Positions 8,240 through 16,106 of a DNA stretch of 30,462 nucleotides are shown in pieces. The stretch comes from CAYILR01 sp964364175 (GTDB lineage: Bacteria > Bdellovibrionota > UBA1018), in the NCBI GenBank assembly GCA_964364175.1, contig CAYILR010000047.1, positions 1 through 30,462 on the forward strand, written 5' to 3'. Position 1 is the stretch's first letter. Each line of letters begins with the position of its first letter. The notes below the pieces were generated by a model. It was not told where the DNA came from and made no database searches. It saw nothing but the letters and a program-made list of their open reading frames with translations. Position numbers and translations under genes: made by a program.

Positions 8240-8421
8240 GAGACCTTCTTCCTAACTCAGAGCGTAGCGAGGAAGGTAAAATGCTTGAAAGTACGAGGAA
8301 AACAAACAAAAAATACGGAGCTGTACTCGAAGTAGTACAGCGAGTATTTTTTAGTGAAGTTTGACGAAGTAATTTCAAGCAGTTTGCCTCCGCAGTAGCT
8401 CTGAGTTAGGAAGGAGGTCTC
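8240..8421. repeat. 182-bp imperfect palindrome holding an RBS
   Basis: The whole stretch between carA and the next gene is one inverted repeat centred at 8330.5. The outer arms 8240-8263 and 8398-8421 match over 24 bases with a single T/C difference, which is a G-U pair in RNA. Inside are further matching blocks with 1-2 base shifts: GCTTGAAA at 8283-8290 against TTTCAAGC on the right, AAAAAATAC against GTATTTTTT, and the core CTGTACT/AGTACAG (8321-8327 and 8334-8340) closing a 6-base loop. The right arm contains AAGGAGG at 8411-8417, four bases before the ATG at 8422, and 8244-8250 can pair with it. It may be a cis-acting RNA structure, a mobile palindromic (MITE-like) element that landed there, or both. 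No target duplication is visible. Confidence 0.9.
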
Positions 8422-9063
8422 ATGTATCAAAAATACCTGGATCCGGTGATTGAAGAGTTCACGACCGGAGATTACTACCGCGAAGTCTACGAGGCCAAGC
8501 AAGAATATTTTGAAAAGGCCGGCGTAGTCTACGAGGATGATCCCGAGTTTGAACAAAGAATGTGTATTTTCATGGATTGGTACATGTTCGAGCGGGATTT
8601 GCCGGGCGTGGATTTGCCACCGATCAAATTTTTCTTCCGAAAAAATCGGGAAAAATTCTCCAGCGAAGAGCTGAGCATTTACAGGGATTTTTGCTCCACT
8701 GTTCATTCAATTTTCAGGCTCAAGCGATTTTCATGGTGGGGCAAAGGACTTGTGGTCGTAGATCTGTTCTCCAACAAATCGCACAACGTGATGGATGCGG
8801 AAATCAATATCGGGTTTGCGCGTGGGGATATTTTTGAAGCTCGGATCATTCCCTTCAAGGGGACGCATGAGTTTTCACGCGGATTTTGCTTTCACCCTGT
8901 TGAGATGGGGTCCTTCATCATGAAGGAGATTCGCAAAGTCCGGTTTCAGGACAAGAGCCGCCAGACGAAGTTGATTTTGCAGCTGGCCTCGATGAAGCTC
9001 AAACACGCCCGGTTTCAGCACATTGATATTCACAACATCTATACGTTTGAGTCAAAATTCTAG
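8422..9063 (+). CDS. Conserved-looking cytoplasmic protein, unknown
   Basis: Family not recognised. The 213-residue product has no signal peptide or membrane segment. It is rich in aromatic residues (Tyr, Phe, Trp). The N-terminal half is acidic and helical (EVYEAKQEYFEKAGVVYEDD, then FEQRMCIFMDWYMFERDLPG). The C-terminal half looks beta-rich (GKGLVVVDLFSNK, INIGFARGDIFEARIIPFKG), then a basic helix. The ribosome binding site AAGGAGG is very strong but sits inside the arm of the upstream palindrome, so translation may be switched by RNA folding. It lies in the carA direction, yet no promoter was seen between them apart from what the palindrome may carry. A weak hairpin follows at 9112-9129. 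Confidence 0.75.
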   Translation: MYQKYLDPVIEEFTTGDYYREVYEAKQEYFEKAGVVYEDDPEFEQRMCIFMDWYMFERDLPGVDLPPIKFFFRKNREKFSSEELSIYRDFCSTVHSIFRLKRFSWWGKGLVVVDLFSNKSHNVMDAEINIGFARGDIFEARIIPFKGTHEFSRGFCFHPVEMGSFIMKEIRKVRFQDKSRQTKLILQLASMKLKHARFQHIDIHNIYTFESKF

Positions 9064-9111
9064 CTGAGGTGTTGGTGAAAATTGCGACACATACTGTAGC
9101 AGCTTGCAACT

Positions 9112-9143
9112 ATCTGAAAAGATTCAGATTTGAGCCATTTTTT
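9112..9143 (+). terminator. Weak hairpin after the 213-residue gene
   Basis: ATCTGAA (9112-9118) and TTCAGAT (9123-9129) form a perfect 7-bp stem with a 4-base loop, about 50 bases after the stop codon. A T-rich stretch only begins about 8 bases past the stem, so it is a poor intrinsic terminator and could be something else. Confidence 0.3.
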
Positions 9144-9212
9144 CTTTGCCTCTCAAATCGTTTTCGATCAGGATAAGTCTAAACAAAAACCTCATCTTAA
9201 GGAGATGATATT

Positions 9213-9401
9213 ATGAAAAAACTAATCACATTGTTGGCTGTATTCGCATTTTCCGCTGTAGCTTTCGCAAATGACCCAGCTCCTGCTGCTCATGAAGAAC
9301 ATCATGATGCTCCAAAAGCTGCAAAACATGAGAAAAAAGCTAAAAAAGCAAAAGCTAAAAAAGAGCACAAAGAAGAAGCTCACGAAGGCGCAACTCACTA
9401 A
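9213..9401 (+). CDS. Small exported Lys/Ala/His/Glu-rich protein
   Basis: A 62-residue precursor with a textbook signal peptide (MKKLITLLAVFAFSAVAFA, cleavage before Asn-Asp-Pro). The mature part of about 43 residues is built almost only from Ala, Lys, Glu and His, with seven His, and has no Cys or aromatic residue. Composition recalls the E. coli acid-shock protein Asr and other small periplasmic cation-rich peptides, but no homology can be claimed. The His/Glu content would allow metal or proton binding. An AAGGAG site sits 7 bases from the ATG and a strong terminator follows 22 bases after the stop, so it is probably a monocistronic, highly expressed gene. Confidence 0.82.
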   Translation: MKKLITLLAVFAFSAVAFANDPAPAAHEEHHDAPKAAKHEKKAKKAKAKKEHKEEAHEGATH

Positions 9402-9421
9402 GAGTTGAGTTTTCTCGATTT

Positions 9422-9458
9422 AAACCCCAACATTCTTTTGAGTGTTGGGGTTTTTTTT
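9422..9458 (+). terminator. Strong intrinsic terminator
   Basis: The stem AACCCCAACA (9423-9432) pairs with the mirrored TGTTGGGGTT up to 9452. The loop is about 10 bases, and the T run at 9451-9458 overlaps the end of the stem. It ends the small Lys/His-rich gene and separates it from the glycosyltransferase run. Confidence 0.9.
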
Positions 9459-9489
9459 CGCCCACAAATTGAGTAGCATGGGTCTCTAA

Positions 9490-10602
9490 ATGAATCCTCC
9501 TCGTAAAATCCTGGCCATCAAGCTTCGCTCATTAGGCGATACGGTTTTGATGTCCGCTCCGATTGCAGAGCTGCGACGAGTTTACCCGTTTGCTGAAATT
9601 CACGTCCTCATTCTTACTCAGTGGCGCGAGATTCTCGAACACCACCCAGCGATTCATAAAATCATCTGCTACGACAAGCCCCAGAACAAAGCCGCTCGGG
9701 CAAAAGCCCTGGCTCGTCTAGCGATTCAGCTCCGCCGAGAGAAATTCGATACCGTCGTGAATTTTCATGCTAGCCCGAGCAGTTCTGCACTGGCATTGGC
9801 TACTGGAGCGCATGTTCGATCCATTCACTTTCATGGCCACAAGGATCGCAACCGTTATTCCACGGTTGAGATTGAGGGCAAGGGTGTTGTGAAACCCATC
9901 ATTGAGCGCGACATGGATGCGGTGCGAGCTTTGGGGATTCAGGTTCCTGCAGGCAGGCTTCCACACTTGGAGCTCTTGGACTCCGAAAAGCAATGGGCCC
10001 ATGATCGCATTCAGGCCCTGGGATTGACCGGACCCGTTCTAGGTCTGGGTTTAGGTGCAAGTCGTCCGAGTAAAAGCTGGCCTCTGGAACGGTATGTAGA
10101 TTTGGCTTTGCAGTGGATCAAGCACACGGGCGGCTCGGTCATCGCTGTCGCAGCACAGAGCGAGATGGAGTTGCAAAATCGTTTCCTGAAGAGCCTGGAC
10201 GATTGGTTGAGTGTAACTCAGACAGATGCGACTCACAGAGCAGATATTCGCAAAAAAATCATTTTTGAAGTGGGTCTGCCGCTCAGACAATTGATGTCTG
10301 TCATTGGGCAGTGTGCGGTTTTTGCGGGTAATGATTCGGGGCCGAGACATCTTGCGGTGGGATTGGAACGACCGACGGTGACTGTTTTTGGGCCCGAGGA
10401 TCCGTTTGAGTGGCATCCGTATCCCGCTGAAAAACACCCTCATTTTTTTGTGAAAGGACTACCCTGCCGACGGGATGCGGACCCGGGTATGCCGCCCTGG
10501 TGCGGGATTTCTGTTTGTGTGCAGGAACAGCACCGATGTATGACGATGATTGGTGTGCATGAAGTTTTGGGTGCTTGTTTGAAGGTGGCGAAGTCTCAAT
10601 GA
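9490..10602 (+). CDS. LPS heptosyltransferase-like, GT family 9
   Basis: Likely adds a heptose or similar sugar to the inner LPS core from an ADP-sugar at the cytoplasmic face of the inner membrane. The 370-residue length fits WaaC/WaaF proteins. The N-terminal strand-loop KILAIKLRSLGDTVLMS (residues 6-22) is the acceptor-side family signature. GLGASRPSKSWPLERYVDLA and FAGNDSGPRHLAVGL, then FGPEDPFEWHP, are the C-terminal nucleotide-sugar signatures. An extra Cys-rich end (CRRDADPGMPPWCGISVC, then HRCM) is seen in many WaaF-type members. No clear ribosome binding site precedes the ATG. It is the first of four glycosyltransferase genes and overlaps the next by ATGA. Whether it is heptosyltransferase I, II or another cannot be told here. 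Confidence 0.88.
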   Translation: MNPPRKILAIKLRSLGDTVLMSAPIAELRRVYPFAEIHVLILTQWREILEHHPAIHKIICYDKPQNKAARAKALARLAIQLRREKFDTVVNFHASPSSSALALATGAHVRSIHFHGHKDRNRYSTVEIEGKGVVKPIIERDMDAVRALGIQVPAGRLPHLELLDSEKQWAHDRIQALGLTGPVLGLGLGASRPSKSWPLERYVDLALQWIKHTGGSVIAVAAQSEMELQNRFLKSLDDWLSVTQTDATHRADIRKKIIFEVGLPLRQLMSVIGQCAVFAGNDSGPRHLAVGLERPTVTVFGPEDPFEWHPYPAEKHPHFFVKGLPCRRDADPGMPPWCGISVCVQEQHRCMTMIGVHEVLGACLKVAKSQ

Positions 10603-11366
10603 AAGTATCGGTCATTATTATTACATTGAACGAAGAGAAGTACATTGCGCGTTGCCTGAAATCCGTGGCATGGGCGGATGAGATTTTGATCGTGGATGCG
10701 TTGAGCGAAGATGAGACGAAACGCATTTGTCTCGATCAGCAGGCGCCTTGGTCGAAAAAAATAAAATTTCTGGAAAGAAAATGGTCTGGGTTCAAAGACC
10801 AACGCAATTTCGCGCTCAATCAGGCTGCGAATGATTGGGTCCTTGCCATGGACGCCGACGAGGAGTGCAGCCCCGAGTTGATTCAAAAAATTCGTGAGAT
10901 TTTAAGTCAGCCGGTGACAGAGTTCCGGGCCTACAAGGTGCATCGGCAAGAATATTTTCTGGGCAAGAAAATCTATTACGGGATTTGGAATCCGAGTTAT
11001 CAAGACCGATTTTATATGAAGCAAGGGGTGTACTACGTGAACGAGATTCACGAGTATCCTATTTTTCCGGAGCCGCCCGGTCGCATTCATGAGCCGATTT
11101 TGCATGCTCCTGATTTTGAGCCGGAGAAGTTTTTGTACAAGATGAACAAGTACACGACGATTGAAGCTCGCGATCGAGTCAAGGCGGGGCAGAGGACGAA
11201 TGTGTTTCGGATATTTTTTGCATTTCCTGCTATGTTTTTGAAAAATTATTTTTATTACAAAGCTTATCGAGACGGGATGCACGGTTTTGTGATTTCTATT
11301 TTGGAGGGGATTTCGCGAGCAGTTCGTCACATCAAGATTTGGCAGATGCAAAGAAATCTCTCATGA
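10599..11366 (+). CDS. WaaE/KdtX-like glycosyltransferase, GT family 2
   Basis: A 255-residue GT-A fold transferase resembling WaaE/KdtX, which adds glucose to the LPS inner core. The opening KVSVIIITLNEEKYIARCL and the WADEILIVDALSEDET stretch are typical. The metal-binding DxD is at residues 85-87 (AMDADEE). The region GFKDQRNFALNQAANDWVL fits the WaaE pattern. The start is the ATG at 10599, overlapping the stop of the heptosyltransferase-like gene by ATGA. The frame is open a little further upstream, but the family begins here. A basic, aromatic C-terminal helix (residues about 205-235) may lie on the membrane. The sugar is inferred from family resemblance only. Confidence 0.88.
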   Translation: MKVSVIIITLNEEKYIARCLKSVAWADEILIVDALSEDETKRICLDQQAPWSKKIKFLERKWSGFKDQRNFALNQAANDWVLAMDADEECSPELIQKIREILSQPVTEFRAYKVHRQEYFLGKKIYYGIWNPSYQDRFYMKQGVYYVNEIHEYPIFPEPPGRIHEPILHAPDFEPEKFLYKMNKYTTIEARDRVKAGQRTNVFRIFFAFPAMFLKNYFYYKAYRDGMHGFVISILEGISRAVRHIKIWQMQRNLS

Positions 11367-12256
11367 AATTGTCCGGGTTTACTCTGGTTCGCCAGGGCGA
11401 AAAATTCGATTATCCCTATTTGGAATCGATTCGATCGTTGCTGCCATGGGTGGATGAGCTGGTAGTGAATGTGGGGCGAGGCGATGATTCGACCGAAAGT
11501 CAGTTGCAGGCTTTGATCGCACAAGAGAGTAAATTAAAAATTATCGTGACTGATTGGCCGATGAGTAATCCTCAAAAGGGCGGAGAGCTTTTGTCGGAAC
11601 AAACCAATATTGCCTTGGATCGGTGCACTGGAGATTGGTGTATCTACCTACAGGCGGATGAGGTTTTGCACGAAGAAGACGCCCAGAAAATTCGAGATGC
11701 GATTTTTTCGGCGGATCGTTCTGGGGCGGATGCGGTAGTTTTTAACTATGTCCATTTTTATGGATCGTACCAAGTCGTGCAAAAAACTCGCAGCGCCTAC
11801 CGTAGAGAAGTGCGTGCAGTACGACGTTCGAGCGGGGCTCGGAGCGTGGGAGATGCGCAGAGTTTTCGTCTCGCCTCGGGGGAAAAACTGCGGGCGGTTT
11901 TGTCGAGTGCGCGGATTTTTCACTACGGTTGGGTCCGTTCGCCAGAAAAAATGAAAGAGAAGACGTTTTTCATGGATCAACTCTATCATGGTGCGGGGGC
12001 TGGTGATCACGAATCAGGAACCCCTTTTACCGGTGATAATTACCTGTATAAAAAAATCTGGGGGCTTCGCAAATTTGAGGGGACACATCCTTCTGTCATG
12101 CGAGAAAGAATTCAAAAAAAAGATTGGAATTGGGACCTGGATCGCTCGCCCTGGACGTGGCGGTTGTCGGATGGGAAAAAAATTGTACTGGATCTGTTGG
12201 AACGGCTGACCGGTTATCGAGCGTTTGAATACAAAAGTTATCGGTTGATCAAATGA
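11363..12256 (+). CDS. Glycosyltransferase, GT family 2-like
   Basis: Product of 297 residues. The N-terminal half has the GT-A pattern: a strand (KLSGFTLVRQG), PWVDELVVNVGRGDDST at residues about 28-44, and the acidic metal site YLQADEVLHEED with its DxD-equivalent Ala-Asp-Glu at 98-100. The C-terminal half (FHYGWVRSPEKMKEKTFFMD and onwards) is long and unlike WaaE, so the acceptor probably differs. The ATG at 11363 overlaps the previous stop by ATGA. A TTG at 11339 is in frame but less likely. The protein has no membrane segment and should act at the cytoplasmic face. The donor and acceptor are not predictable from sequence alone. Confidence 0.82.
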   Translation: MKLSGFTLVRQGEKFDYPYLESIRSLLPWVDELVVNVGRGDDSTESQLQALIAQESKLKIIVTDWPMSNPQKGGELLSEQTNIALDRCTGDWCIYLQADEVLHEEDAQKIRDAIFSADRSGADAVVFNYVHFYGSYQVVQKTRSAYRREVRAVRRSSGARSVGDAQSFRLASGEKLRAVLSSARIFHYGWVRSPEKMKEKTFFMDQLYHGAGAGDHESGTPFTGDNYLYKKIWGLRKFEGTHPSVMRERIQKKDWNWDLDRSPWTWRLSDGKKIVLDLLERLTGYRAFEYKSYRLIK

Positions 12257-13077
12257 CAAAACCTGCTGCGTCCATTTTGCTTGCGACTTATGAAATGCCC
12301 CGGCATCTCGAGTTGGTTTTGGCGGGATTGCAGCGTCAGAGCGAAATGGATTTTGAAATCATTCTCTGCGATGACGGATCGGGGGCCGAGACGGCGCAGG
12401 TGATTGAACGATTCAAAGCTTCGTCGGAGATTTCTTTGAACCACGTTTGGCAAGAGCACCAAGGATTTCGAAAATGTCGGATGTTGAACGAAGGAATTCG
12501 GCGATCGCAGGGAGAGTGGCTGATTTTCCTGGATGGGGATTGCGTGCCTCATCGGGATTTTGTGAAGGATCATTTTCAGCAGCGAGAGGTGGGCCGATAC
12601 TTGGCAGGCCGTCGTGTTGAGCTGGGTGAAAAATTCAGCTCCAGCCTGACTGCGGAGAAGGTACGGGCCGGGATTTTTGATTTTCCGCATTTGAATTTCA
12701 TCAAAAGTGTTTTCGAAGGAGATTCAGAGCACCTGCAACGAGCGGTGCGTGTCGCTTGGACTCCGTTGCGGCGGCTCCTGAAAATGGATCGAGTCGACGA
12801 CATGAAGGGTTGCAATTTCTCAGTCGCGCTGAAAGATCTCGAAGCGATCAATGGATTCGACGAAGCTTACGAGGGATATGGCCGTGAAGACACCGACGTC
12901 GAAATTCGACTGCAGCACCTGGGGCTGAAAATCAAATCGCTCAAGGGGCTCGCGCTGCAATTTCACGTCTGGCATCCCCGCCGCGAATTCACCCCTGCAA
13001 ACGACACTCGGTTGGAGGACCTCCGTCGGAGCGGTCGTGTGGTTTGTGAACAGGGGCTCAAAAGCTCACTTGGGTAA
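12253..13077 (+). CDS. Glycosyltransferase, GT2 plus GT7-C type
   Basis: Product of 274 residues. The N-terminal GT2 domain begins PAASILLATYEMPRHLELVL, with DDGSG at about residues 40-44 and the metal-binding DGD at 94-96 (LIFLDGDCVPHRDF). The C-terminal part KGCNFSVALKDLEAINGFDE, followed by YGREDTDVEIRL, is the galactosyltransferase-like GT7-C module, as in chondroitin and capsule-type enzymes. This predicts a hexose or N-acetylhexosamine transfer. It overlaps the previous gene by ATGA at 12253-12256 and is the last of the four-gene set. Its 3' end overlaps the end of the convergent exported START-like gene by 12 bases, with no terminator between. Confidence 0.86.
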   Translation: MTKPAASILLATYEMPRHLELVLAGLQRQSEMDFEIILCDDGSGAETAQVIERFKASSEISLNHVWQEHQGFRKCRMLNEGIRRSQGEWLIFLDGDCVPHRDFVKDHFQQREVGRYLAGRRVELGEKFSSSLTAEKVRAGIFDFPHLNFIKSVFEGDSEHLQRAVRVAWTPLRRLLKMDRVDDMKGCNFSVALKDLEAINGFDEAYEGYGREDTDVEIRLQHLGLKIKSLKGLALQFHVWHPRREFTPANDTRLEDLRRSGRVVCEQGLKSSLG

Positions 13078-13821
13078 TCGAAATTCAGTTCTGTTTTTGA
13101 GTGCGGCGTCGACGTATTCATCTCGAAACAGTTTTTTGGCTTCGTTCCTGGCATCACTTGCGCTCAGTTTTGGATTTTCTGCCTTAATTTTGGTGGCTAG
13201 ATCCGATAGGTAGACATTTTCGAGAGATTGCTCCCAAAGATAGTCAGGCCCGAAGATTGTAGCCGGGCCCCAGTCTGCATCAAAAAAATTATACGTGACG
13301 TACAGTGTTTTATTGGGGCCTTTGTTCTCGATGACGATGAAACCATCGTTTGTTTTTACGCGGTTGGACTGAGTTAAAGCATAAAGATAGATTTTCTTTT
13401 TTTTCGTTCGTTTGATTTCGTAGGCAATTTCGTAGGTGATGTTCGGAACGAATGGAACTGGGATGATTTGTTCCCAAAGAGTGAGCCAGACCATGGGGCT
13501 TTTTTTCGACTTGATTTGAACGCTTTTATAGCCAGGAAAAAGATCCCCGTACTGGTCGATGTGATCAATCACGGATTCCAGTTTTTCAAAACTGGAATTA
13601 ACCCACATCGTTTGTTCAATTCCCATGTAATAGGGCTGTCCGGGTGTCTGCCAGGTTTTGATTTGGACAGGGCCTGTGGTGGTGATCTGGAGTGATTCTG
13701 CCGGAAAAGGCCAGCGAGAGCTGAGGTTGGCAATCACGTCAGTGTAAGGGCTTTTGATGCCCTCTAACGAGTGGACGTTCGGTAAAGTCAGGATGTGGAA
13801 CAAGAAAACCCAAAATCCCAT
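13066..13821 (-). CDS. Exported START/SRPBCC-like protein
   Basis: Product of 251 residues with an N-terminal signal-like segment (MGFWVFLFHILTLPNVHS). The rest matches the pattern of START/SRPBCC lipid- or ligand-binding folds: a pre-domain with QITTTGPVQIKTWQTPGQPY, a helix (SSFEKLESVIDHIDQYGDLFPGY) that precedes a strand of VQIKSKKSPMVWLTLWEQ, several hydrophobic strands, then a C-terminal amphipathic helix with Leu-Glu-Asn-Val. Assignment is by overall pattern and no catalytic motif is known for this family. An AAGGA site lies 10 bases before the ATG. It is 32 bases behind the RibD-like gene and could be the last gene of that minus-strand operon. Confidence 0.62.
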   Translation of the reverse strand: MGFWVFLFHILTLPNVHSLEGIKSPYTDVIANLSSRWPFPAESLQITTTGPVQIKTWQTPGQPYYMGIEQTMWVNSSFEKLESVIDHIDQYGDLFPGYKSVQIKSKKSPMVWLTLWEQIIPVPFVPNITYEIAYEIKRTKKKKIYLYALTQSNRVKTNDGFIVIENKGPNKTLYVTYNFFDADWGPATIFGPDYLWEQSLENVYLSDLATKIKAENPKLSASDARNEAKKLFRDEYVDAALKNRTEFRLPK

Positions 13822-13853
13822 TTTGAACAGTCCTTATCCGGATGACTTTTCTA

Positions 13854-14510
13854 TTAGGGGCCGTGGCGACCCGTTTTTTTATAAATCAAATATAACTCAT
13901 CTCCGACTTGTCTACACTGATTGAGTTTTAAATTTATGACTTGTTCTTTCGTGAGCCCGAGTCCGTCGACCAATGTCGGAGCTTCGGCGCCACCTAGGAT
14001 GCGTGGGGTTAAGGTGACGTGATACTCGTCGATCAAATCTTGGCTCGCGAAATCCCACATGACGGCTCCGCCGCCTTCGACGAGGACTCGGCTGATTCCT
14101 TGGAATTGCTGGAGTGAGTTTAGGATTTGATGCGCGGTAGGTTCACCAGATTTTTTGAGTTTCACGATTTTGCTCGAGGCTTCATAAGGACGGAGTCGAT
14201 CAGCAGGTGTATCCTCCTGAACAAATAAAATCCGATCGATGTCAGGTGAAGTAAAAAACGGCCAGTCGGGTGAGAAGCCTTCCAAATTTCTACTGATGAC
14301 GCCATTCCAGATTTTTCGGCTTCCGTCGCGGATTCCGCAGGGACGTTGGAACGATCGCAGTGTTGCGGCGCCAAAAATCACGATGTCGCATTGTTTGCGG
14401 AGGACTTGCATGTGTTTGCGGTCTTCGGAGGTTCCGATGGGGAAGTGGCTGCGATCGGCTAGGCCGATTTTTCCGTCAAGACTCGTTGCTAGGTTTGAGA
14501 ATACGAACAT
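13854..14510 (-). CDS. Stand-alone RibD C-terminal-type reductase
   Basis: A 218-residue protein of the RibD C-terminal family (dihydrofolate reductase-like fold). Members use NADPH, as the pyrimidine reductase of riboflavin synthesis does, though many stand-alone members have other or unknown substrates. The start FSNLATSLDGKIGLADRSHF is the substrate-side signature. ILVEGGG-like VLVEGGGAVMWDF at about residues 152-164 is the NADPH-binding loop, and DEYHVTLTPRILGG follows. No deaminase domain is present, unlike bifunctional RibD. The ATG is 3 bases past the rlmE stop, so the two are almost surely co-transcribed. The cofactor is inferred from the family. Confidence 0.85.
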   Translation of the reverse strand: MFVFSNLATSLDGKIGLADRSHFPIGTSEDRKHMQVLRKQCDIVIFGAATLRSFQRPCGIRDGSRKIWNGVISRNLEGFSPDWPFFTSPDIDRILFVQEDTPADRLRPYEASSKIVKLKKSGEPTAHQILNSLQQFQGISRVLVEGGGAVMWDFASQDLIDEYHVTLTPRILGGAEAPTLVDGLGLTKEQVINLKLNQCRQVGDELYLIYKKTGRHGP

Positions 14511-14513
14511 TAT

Positions 14514-15131
14514 TCAATCTCCGTTTTTCGTTTTTACAGCACCCTTGAACCCTTTGCCGATCAAAAACACTTCCTTGCTTTCTTTGCGAGTGCTCTTGGG
14601 TCGCAGGACTTTGAGTTCCTGGAAGTTTTTCTTAATCTGATCCGAGAGATTTTTAAAATCATCGCTATGGAAAAATTTGACTACAAAATGACCGCCGGGC
14701 CTCAGGAACTTCACGGCTGCTTCGAGCGCAATCTCACATAACTCCGTGGATCGAGTTTGATCGGCGACTTTGATTCCGGTAGTTTTGGGTGCCATATCCG
14801 AGAGCACCACATCGAACGGGGGGGCGATCTCGGCTTCGATCCAGGTTTGTTCCCACGGAATATTGCGAACATCGGCTTGGATAAAAAAAGCATTCGTCAG
14901 CGTCAGCTTAACCATCTGCAGATCGACTCCCAGGATGCGACCCTTGGGTCCAATTTTTCTGGAAGAAAACTGCGACCAGGATCCGGGCCATGCGCCGAGA
15001 TCGAGAATTTTGTCGCCCGAGCGAAGAATTCTGTAACGCTGGTCGATTTCTTCGAGCTTGAAAACCGAGCGCGCGGCGAAATTTTCCTTCTTCGCTTTTT
15101 GGAAGTAATAGTCGCGCGGATTGTAAGTCAT
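14514..15131 (-). CDS. rlmE: 23S rRNA 2'-O-ribose methyltransferase, RlmE
   Basis: RlmE (RrmJ/FtsJ) methylates the 2'-OH of a uridine in the A-loop of 23S rRNA using S-adenosylmethionine. From the ATG at 15131 the product is 205 residues, close to the E. coli 209. The SAM loop DLGAWPGSW is at residues 44-52. The catalytic Lys-Asp-Lys-Glu set appears as Lys25, Asp112 (VLSDMAPK), Lys152 (FVVKFF) and Glu187. The frame is open 15 codons further upstream, but that part lies inside the neighbouring gene and the family begins at this Met. It overlaps the CaiB-family stop by ATGA at 15128-15131. The pairing with a CoA-transferase/racemase gene is unusual. Confidence 0.95.
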   Translation of the reverse strand: MTYNPRDYYFQKAKKENFAARSVFKLEEIDQRYRILRSGDKILDLGAWPGSWSQFSSRKIGPKGRILGVDLQMVKLTLTNAFFIQADVRNIPWEQTWIEAEIAPPFDVVLSDMAPKTTGIKVADQTRSTELCEIALEAAVKFLRPGGHFVVKFFHSDDFKNLSDQIKKNFQELKVLRPKSTRKESKEVFLIGKGFKGAVKTKNGD

Positions 15132-16069
15132 TTTTTTTCCAACTCCGAATAATCCAGCACGGGTTCTACACAGCAATCGGCTTGGTCAAAGAGTGGAGCC
15201 CACTCACTCCATTTTTTGCTTCGGAATGCTTGTTCAGCACGAGTTCTGGTTTCTTTTCCTTTGGGTCCAGTTGCGTAACCATGTTCGGCCAGCTCGGGTA
15301 TTCCCAGGACATCACAAGTCGTCACCCAAAATTTCTTCTCAATTGCTCCGACGGAAATTTTGCGGCCATCTGCAGCCTCATAAATTCCGTAGCAGGGAAA
15401 TTTTCCGGTTGCGAGTGTCTCGCCATATTTTGGGAGCTCGCCAGTGACTCGATATTCATGAATCCAGAGGCTTTGCGCCTTGAGCAGGGTCTCGCTGAGA
15501 CTGACGCTGGTTTTTAGTCCAGTGGCTCCTCGAGCTGCAGCATCAAGCATAGAAGACATCGAGAACGCAGCTTCGAAGCAGGTCATGACGTCGGCGAGTG
15601 GAAGGCCGGTCATTCCTTTCATCACCGACAAAAATCCGGTGACAGCCTGAAAATTCAAATCATGCCCAGCGCGATCTCGCCAAGGTCCGTCCTCGGGATA
15701 GCCCACGATGCTGGCAACGCAGATTTTTGGGTTCAGCGAATGGAGTCGAGCGGCATCCAGTCCCAAGCGTACTTTGGCAGCGGGGCGGAAGGCTTCGATG
15801 AGGCCGTCGGATTTTTTTACGAGTTCAGCGAATTTTGCCTGATCCTCTTCCTTCTTGAGATTCAGCCAGACGATCTCTTTGCAGCTATTCAGTTCGTCAT
15901 AGAACGGGCCGAGATCTCGCACAGGATCGGGCTTCTCAGGGTTCTCCACCTTGATCACGCGAGCCCCTTTGAGAGCCAGGAGCTTGGCCGTGAACGGGCC
16001 AGGGAGGAGGATGGAACAGTCGAGGATGGTGCGGCCATTGAGCGGGCCGGGAATGGGCTTTTTGGACAT
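15128..16069 (-). CDS. CaiB/BaiF family CoA transferase or racemase
   Basis: A 313-residue family III CoA-transferase-fold protein, closest in motif to alpha-methylacyl-CoA racemase. GRTILDCSILLPGPF opens the Rossmann part and GARVIKVENPEKPDPVR is the CoA-adenosine region. AGHDLNFQAVTGFL carries a His136/Asp137 pair and Asp160 follows in PLADVM, positions that fit the His/Asp bases of the racemases. The C-terminal end is shorter than the usual 350-400 residues. The likely reaction is epimerisation or CoA transfer on a branched or other acyl-CoA; the substrate is unknown. The frame is open 81 codons further upstream, but that part is low-complexity and overlaps another gene, so the ATG at 16069 is preferred. 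It overlaps rlmE by ATGA. Confidence 0.87.
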   Translation of the reverse strand: MSKKPIPGPLNGRTILDCSILLPGPFTAKLLALKGARVIKVENPEKPDPVRDLGPFYDELNSCKEIVWLNLKKEEDQAKFAELVKKSDGLIEAFRPAAKVRLGLDAARLHSLNPKICVASIVGYPEDGPWRDRAGHDLNFQAVTGFLSVMKGMTGLPLADVMTCFEAAFSMSSMLDAAARGATGLKTSVSLSETLLKAQSLWIHEYRVTGELPKYGETLATGKFPCYGIYEAADGRKISVGAIEKKFWVTTCDVLGIPELAEHGYATGPKGKETRTRAEQAFRSKKWSEWAPLFDQADCCVEPVLDYSELEKK

Positions 16070-16106
16070 GGGAATTGGATAACATAACGTTAGGCGAATG
16101 TGAGCG

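Noticed and set aside
8257..8706. A 149-codon minus-strand frame across the palindrome and the start of the 213-residue gene
   Set aside because: Its C-terminal part is simply the palindrome read backwards and the rest is antisense to the gene. No ribosome binding site was seen.
9147..9175. Possible promoter TTGCCT with a GGATAA-like -10 before the small exported gene
   Set aside because: Neither hexamer matches well and spacing is not convincing; a promoter must be near, but I cannot place it.
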